This document shows, in pieces, positions 61,214 through 64,000 of a stretch of 64,000 bases of DNA. The stretch is taken from assembly GCF_026015965.1 (NCBI RefSeq), contig NZ_CP110383.1, forward strand, positions 467,808 to 531,807. Reading direction: 5' to 3'. This DNA is from Selenomonas sputigena (GTDB taxonomy: Bacteria > Bacillota > Negativicutes > Selenomonadales > Selenomonadaceae). A program made the position numbers and the translations under genes. Each line of letters opens with the position of its first letter. Position 1 is the first letter of the stretch. The notes beneath the pieces are model-generated. The model saw only the letters and a program-made list of their open reading frames with translations. It did no database searches and had not been told where the DNA came from.

Positions 61214-62452
61214 ATGGAAATGGTATCGCGGCTGCGGCGCAAGTTCATCGTCCTAGGCACGGCTGCCGTCGTCCTCATCGTCTTCGTCGTGCTCGCCGCC
61301 TTGAACCTCGCGAGTTTCTACGACGAGGGAAGCCGCATCGAGGCGGTGCTCTCCTACATCACGCGCCACGACGGCAAGCTGCCCGAAAAGCGCATTGTCG
61401 ACGAGGGCTTCGACTATACGCCGGAGTTTGCCTTTCAGACGCGCTACTACTGGGCGAAATTCAGTAAGGATGGTGCACTCCTTGCGGCGGATGCGAGCCA
61501 CATCGCCGCCGTCACCGACGAGGAAGCCGAGGCATTGGCGACTCGTCTCGCTCATGGCGTCAGCCTGCGCGGCAACTACGAAGCCGATGGCGCCTACTAC
61601 GCCTATCTCGTCACGAAGCTTGAGGGGGGCGGCTCCTTCGTCGTCGTCATGGACTGTACGCGCGAGATGCAGATGGTCTGGAACGGCGTGCGCTTTTCCG
61701 TCCTCGTCGGCATCCTCTGCGTGCTGCTCTACATCGCGCTCGTCGCGTGCTTCTCACGCTGCCTCGTCGCGCCCTTCGTGCGCAACTTGAAGAGCCAGCG
61801 ACAATTCGTCACGAACGCGAGTCATGAGCTGAAGACGCCAATCGCCATCATCTCGGCGAATACGGAGGTGCTTGAGATCACGATGGGTAAAAACCAGTGG
61901 ACGGAGACGATCTTGAAGCAGGTAAAGCGACTCTCAGGTCTCGTCAACGACATGGTCGCGCTCGCGAAGCTCGAAGAGCGCGTCTCGGAGCATTTCCACC
62001 CGATCGACGTCAACTGCGCGGAGACAGCGCGTGAGGTTGCCGCCTCCTTTGAACTTCCCGCGAAGGAGCAGGGAAAGCGGATCGTGACGGAAATCGAAGA
62101 CGGCGTTCATGTGCTCGCCGACCAGCGCATCATTTACACATTGATGAACGTCCTCGTCGACAATGCCGTCAAATATGCAGACGACGGCGGCGACGTGCAG
62201 ATCGCTCTCGCGAGCGGCAGGCGCGGGCGCGGCATGGTCTTTTCCGTGACGAATCCCTATGCGGCGGGCGAGGGCATAGACTATTCGCGCTTCTTCGAGC
62301 GTTTCTACCGCGAGGATGCGTCACATAACAGCGAGAAGGCCGGCTACGGCATTGGTCTGACGATTGCTGCTGAAATCGTCAGCTATCTCAAGGGAAAGCT
62401 CGCGGTTCGTTACAAGGATGGTGCGATCACTTTCGAGGCCGCACTGAAGTGA
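61214..62452 (+). CDS. Sensor histidine kinase
   Basis: A 412-residue membrane kinase: TM helices at about 11-32 and 161-181 enclose a ~125-residue sensor region. The phospho-accepting His is H204 in NASHELKTPIAIIS. The ATPase domain has NVLVDNAVKYADDGG (N box), FFERFYREDASHNS and GYGIGLTIA. It pairs with the response regulator before it; the signal is not evident. No HAMP domain is obvious between TM2 and the H box. Confidence 0.94.
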   Translation: MEMVSRLRRKFIVLGTAAVVLIVFVVLAALNLASFYDEGSRIEAVLSYITRHDGKLPEKRIVDEGFDYTPEFAFQTRYYWAKFSKDGALLAADASHIAAVTDEEAEALATRLAHGVSLRGNYEADGAYYAYLVTKLEGGGSFVVVMDCTREMQMVWNGVRFSVLVGILCVLLYIALVACFSRCLVAPFVRNLKSQRQFVTNASHELKTPIAIISANTEVLEITMGKNQWTETILKQVKRLSGLVNDMVALAKLEERVSEHFHPIDVNCAETAREVAASFELPAKEQGKRIVTEIEDGVHVLADQRIIYTLMNVLVDNAVKYADDGGDVQIALASGRRGRGMVFSVTNPYAAGEGIDYSRFFERFYREDASHNSEKAGYGIGLTIAAEIVSYLKGKLAVRYKDGAITFEAALK

Positions 62453-62464
62453 GGAGAAAAAAGA

Positions 62465-63487
62465 TTGAAGCTCATTTCCATCGTTGTCCCCGTATTCAAC
62501 GAGGAGGACAATCTCGAACATTTTTATCAGGCGATTTCTGAAGTCATGGCTGCGACGAAGTACGACTTCGAACTGATTTTTGTCGATGACGGCTCGTGTG
62601 ACAAGAGCCGCGAGATCCTGCGCCGCTTGGAGGAAAAGGATGCACGCGTGCAGCCCATTTTCCTCTCGCGCAACTTCGGGCATCAGCTTGCCTTGACGTG
62701 CGGTCTCGACCACGCGGACGGCGCGGCTGTCATCATGATGGACGGAGACATGCAGCATCCACCCGCGCTGATTCCGACGCTTCTTGCCAAGTGGGAAGAA
62801 GGTTTTGACGTCGTGCAGACGATCCGTGAGACGACGGAGGGCGTCGGTTTCTTGAAGCGGACGACGTCGTATTGGTACTACAAGGCGCTCAACAAGATTT
62901 CGCGCGTCCACATCCAGGAGGGCGGCTCGGATTTTCGACTCATGGATCGCAAGGTCGTGCTGGAATTTCGCTGTTACCGTGAGCGTGCGCGCTTCATTCG
63001 CGGCATGATCGGCGCCATGGGCTACCGTCAGGTGCAGATCCGCTTCGTCGCGCCCAAGCGCTTTGCGGGCGTCTCCAAATTCTCGCCGCGAAAGATGCTG
63101 CACTTCGCGCTCGACGGCATCCTCGCCTATTCGACGGTGCCCCTGCGGCTGGGGCTTTACTCGGGGTTCATCTGCGGCATATTGAGTATCTTGCTGCTCC
63201 TCCATGTGCTTTACATCAAGTTCATCGAGGGGAGTGCCGTGCCCGGCTGGGCGACGATCACGGCCTGCGTGCTGCTCTTCGGCGGCCTGCAGCTCGTCGC
63301 GCTCGGCATTCTCGGCGAGTACATCGGGCGCATCTTTGAGGAGGTCAAGCGGCGGCCTCTCTACCTCGTCGCACGCGGCAAGCCCAAGGAAATCGCACGC
63401 ATGGCGAGCGAGGACGCTGGGAGGGAGAAGGGAAGTCGTGAGGAGAGGAAAGGACATGACGATGAAGAAAAAGGAAATCATCCATGA
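62465..63487 (+). CDS. GtrB/DPM-like family 2 glycosyltransferase with C-terminal membrane helices
   Basis: A 340-residue protein from TTG 62465. A GT-A domain (1-~230) has VVPVFNEEDNLEHFYQAI, FVDDGSCDKS and the DxD-like MDGDMQHPP. Two membrane helices follow (YSGFICGILSILLLLHVLYI and a second near 275-300). Enzymes of this type move a sugar from UDP-sugar to undecaprenyl phosphate. The last ~20 residues are charged and overlap the next gene by 32 bp. Confidence 0.92.
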   Translation: MKLISIVVPVFNEEDNLEHFYQAISEVMAATKYDFELIFVDDGSCDKSREILRRLEEKDARVQPIFLSRNFGHQLALTCGLDHADGAAVIMMDGDMQHPPALIPTLLAKWEEGFDVVQTIRETTEGVGFLKRTTSYWYYKALNKISRVHIQEGGSDFRLMDRKVVLEFRCYRERARFIRGMIGAMGYRQVQIRFVAPKRFAGVSKFSPRKMLHFALDGILAYSTVPLRLGLYSGFICGILSILLLLHVLYIKFIEGSAVPGWATITACVLLFGGLQLVALGILGEYIGRIFEEVKRRPLYLVARGKPKEIARMASEDAGREKGSREERKGHDDEEKGNHP

Positions 63488-64000
63488 GGTGCGCCGCTAC
63501 TTTGTAATCCTTTTCGGCTGCGCCGTCTGCGGCGTCGGTATCAACCTCTTCATACTGCCGGCAAACTTGCTGACGAGCGGCCTCGGAGGCATTGCCATCC
63601 TCCTGCACTACTTTGTCGGCTGGCCTGTCGGCGCGCAGCTCCTCGTCTACAATTTGCCGATTCTCTACCTCGCGCATCGCTTCGTGGGAAAGCGCTACGC
63701 CGTCGATACGATCTTGGGCACGGTGCTCTTCTCCCTCGGCATCGATGTGTTCGCGCCGCTTTCGGTGCTGCATCCCGTGCACGACACGATGCTCAACGCC
63801 ATCTTCGGCGGCGTCGTCTCGGGCATCGGCTACGGCGTCATCTTTCGCTTCGGCTCGAATACGGGCGGCGTCGACGTGCTCGGCGCCATCTTGAAGAAGT
63901 ATTGGTCGATTGATGTCGGTACGGGCGTATTCCTGCTCAACATGCTCGTCATCGCAGCGTCGGCGGCGCTCTTTGATCTGGAGACGGCGCTCTTCACGCT
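63456..64000 (+). CDS. YitT-family membrane protein (3' end outside window)
   Basis: The first ~181 codons of a YitT/DUF161-type protein from ATG 63456 (GGAAAGG upstream). It has GVGINLFILPANLLTSGLGG, GGVVSGIGYGVIFRFGSNTG and GVDVLGAILKKYWSID, all typical, with about five helices so far. The family usually has ~280 residues with a C-terminal DUF2179 domain, which would lie beyond 64000. Function is not known. Confidence 0.9.
   Translation, partial: MTMKKKEIIHEVRRYFVILFGCAVCGVGINLFILPANLLTSGLGGIAILLHYFVGWPVGAQLLVYNLPILYLAHRFVGKRYAVDTILGTVLFSLGIDVFAPLSVLHPVHDTMLNAIFGGVVSGIGYGVIFRFGSNTGGVDVLGAILKKYWSIDVGTGVFLLNMLVIAASAALFDLETALFT

Overview
The window is about 58-60% GC chromosomal DNA that fits an outer-membrane-bearing Firmicute of the class Negativicutes, most likely a Selenomonas-like organism. 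Four things point there: a Firmicutes-style ribosomal tail (rpsK-rpsD-rpoA-rplQ); a 10.6 kb autotransporter gene ending in a beta-barrel with a C-terminal Phe, which needs an outer membrane; an FtsEX/EnvC-like/CtpA division cluster; and a secreted cysteine phytase-like phosphatase, a family best known from Selenomonas and Megasphaera. This assignment is inference from gene content; no search was run.

Layout. 1-2.4 kb: ribosomal/RNA polymerase operon with a strong terminator. 2.5-8.1 kb: a NikABCDE/Dpp-type ABC importer operon whose last ATPase is fused in frame to a SAM-dependent methyltransferase. 8.2-9.1 kb: an Rpn-family nuclease gene broken by one nonsense codon. 9.4-20.0 kb: the giant modular autotransporter. 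20.2-24.0 kb: phytase-like phosphatase, ilvE, a DUF1848 protein and a Phd/ParE-type toxin-antitoxin pair followed by a possible Fic remnant. 24.2-28.3 kb: metallo-hydrolase, cyclophilin lipoprotein, GIY-YIG protein, greA, lysS. 28.5-32.4 kb: ftsE, ftsX, M23 factor and S41 protease in one operon. 32.4-33.0 kb: RelB/YoeB toxin-antitoxin. 33.2-37.3 kb: OPT transporter, then an aminotransferase/Lrp operon on the minus strand. 37.5-46.7 kb: YhcH, large purL, thioesterase, a 378-bp non-coding stretch with inverted repeats and a possible minus-strand small RNA, DUF2156, an EamA transporter, a divergent stand-alone ftsZ and tcdA. 46.8-50.3 kb: TAXI-TRAP transporter with DUF1850. 50.5-53.3 kb: PAS-GGDEF-EAL protein, queF, cobO. 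53.4-58.0 kb: an AlbA_2/HATPase protein with a long acidic repeat insert, a small membrane protein, and an AcoR/DhaR-like regulator that lacks the sigma-54-contacting GAFTGA loop. 58.0-64.0 kb: trmB, an FtsW/RodA-family protein, a small alarmone synthetase, an OmpR/histidine-kinase pair, a GtrB-like glycosyltransferase and a YitT-family protein cut by the window end.

Most genes lie on the plus strand in tightly overlapping (ATGA/GTGA) operons. Many promoters carry an extended -10 (TGnTATAAT), and several genes use GTG or TTG starts. The main points for a second look are the ATPase-methyltransferase fusion, the ten-module architecture and low-GC triplicated head of the autotransporter, the divergent FtsZ, the GAFTGA-less regulator, the acidic repeat AlbA_2 protein, and two long perfect inverted repeats in promoter regions. 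No CRISPR array, rRNA, tRNA, complete insertion sequence or prophage was seen.
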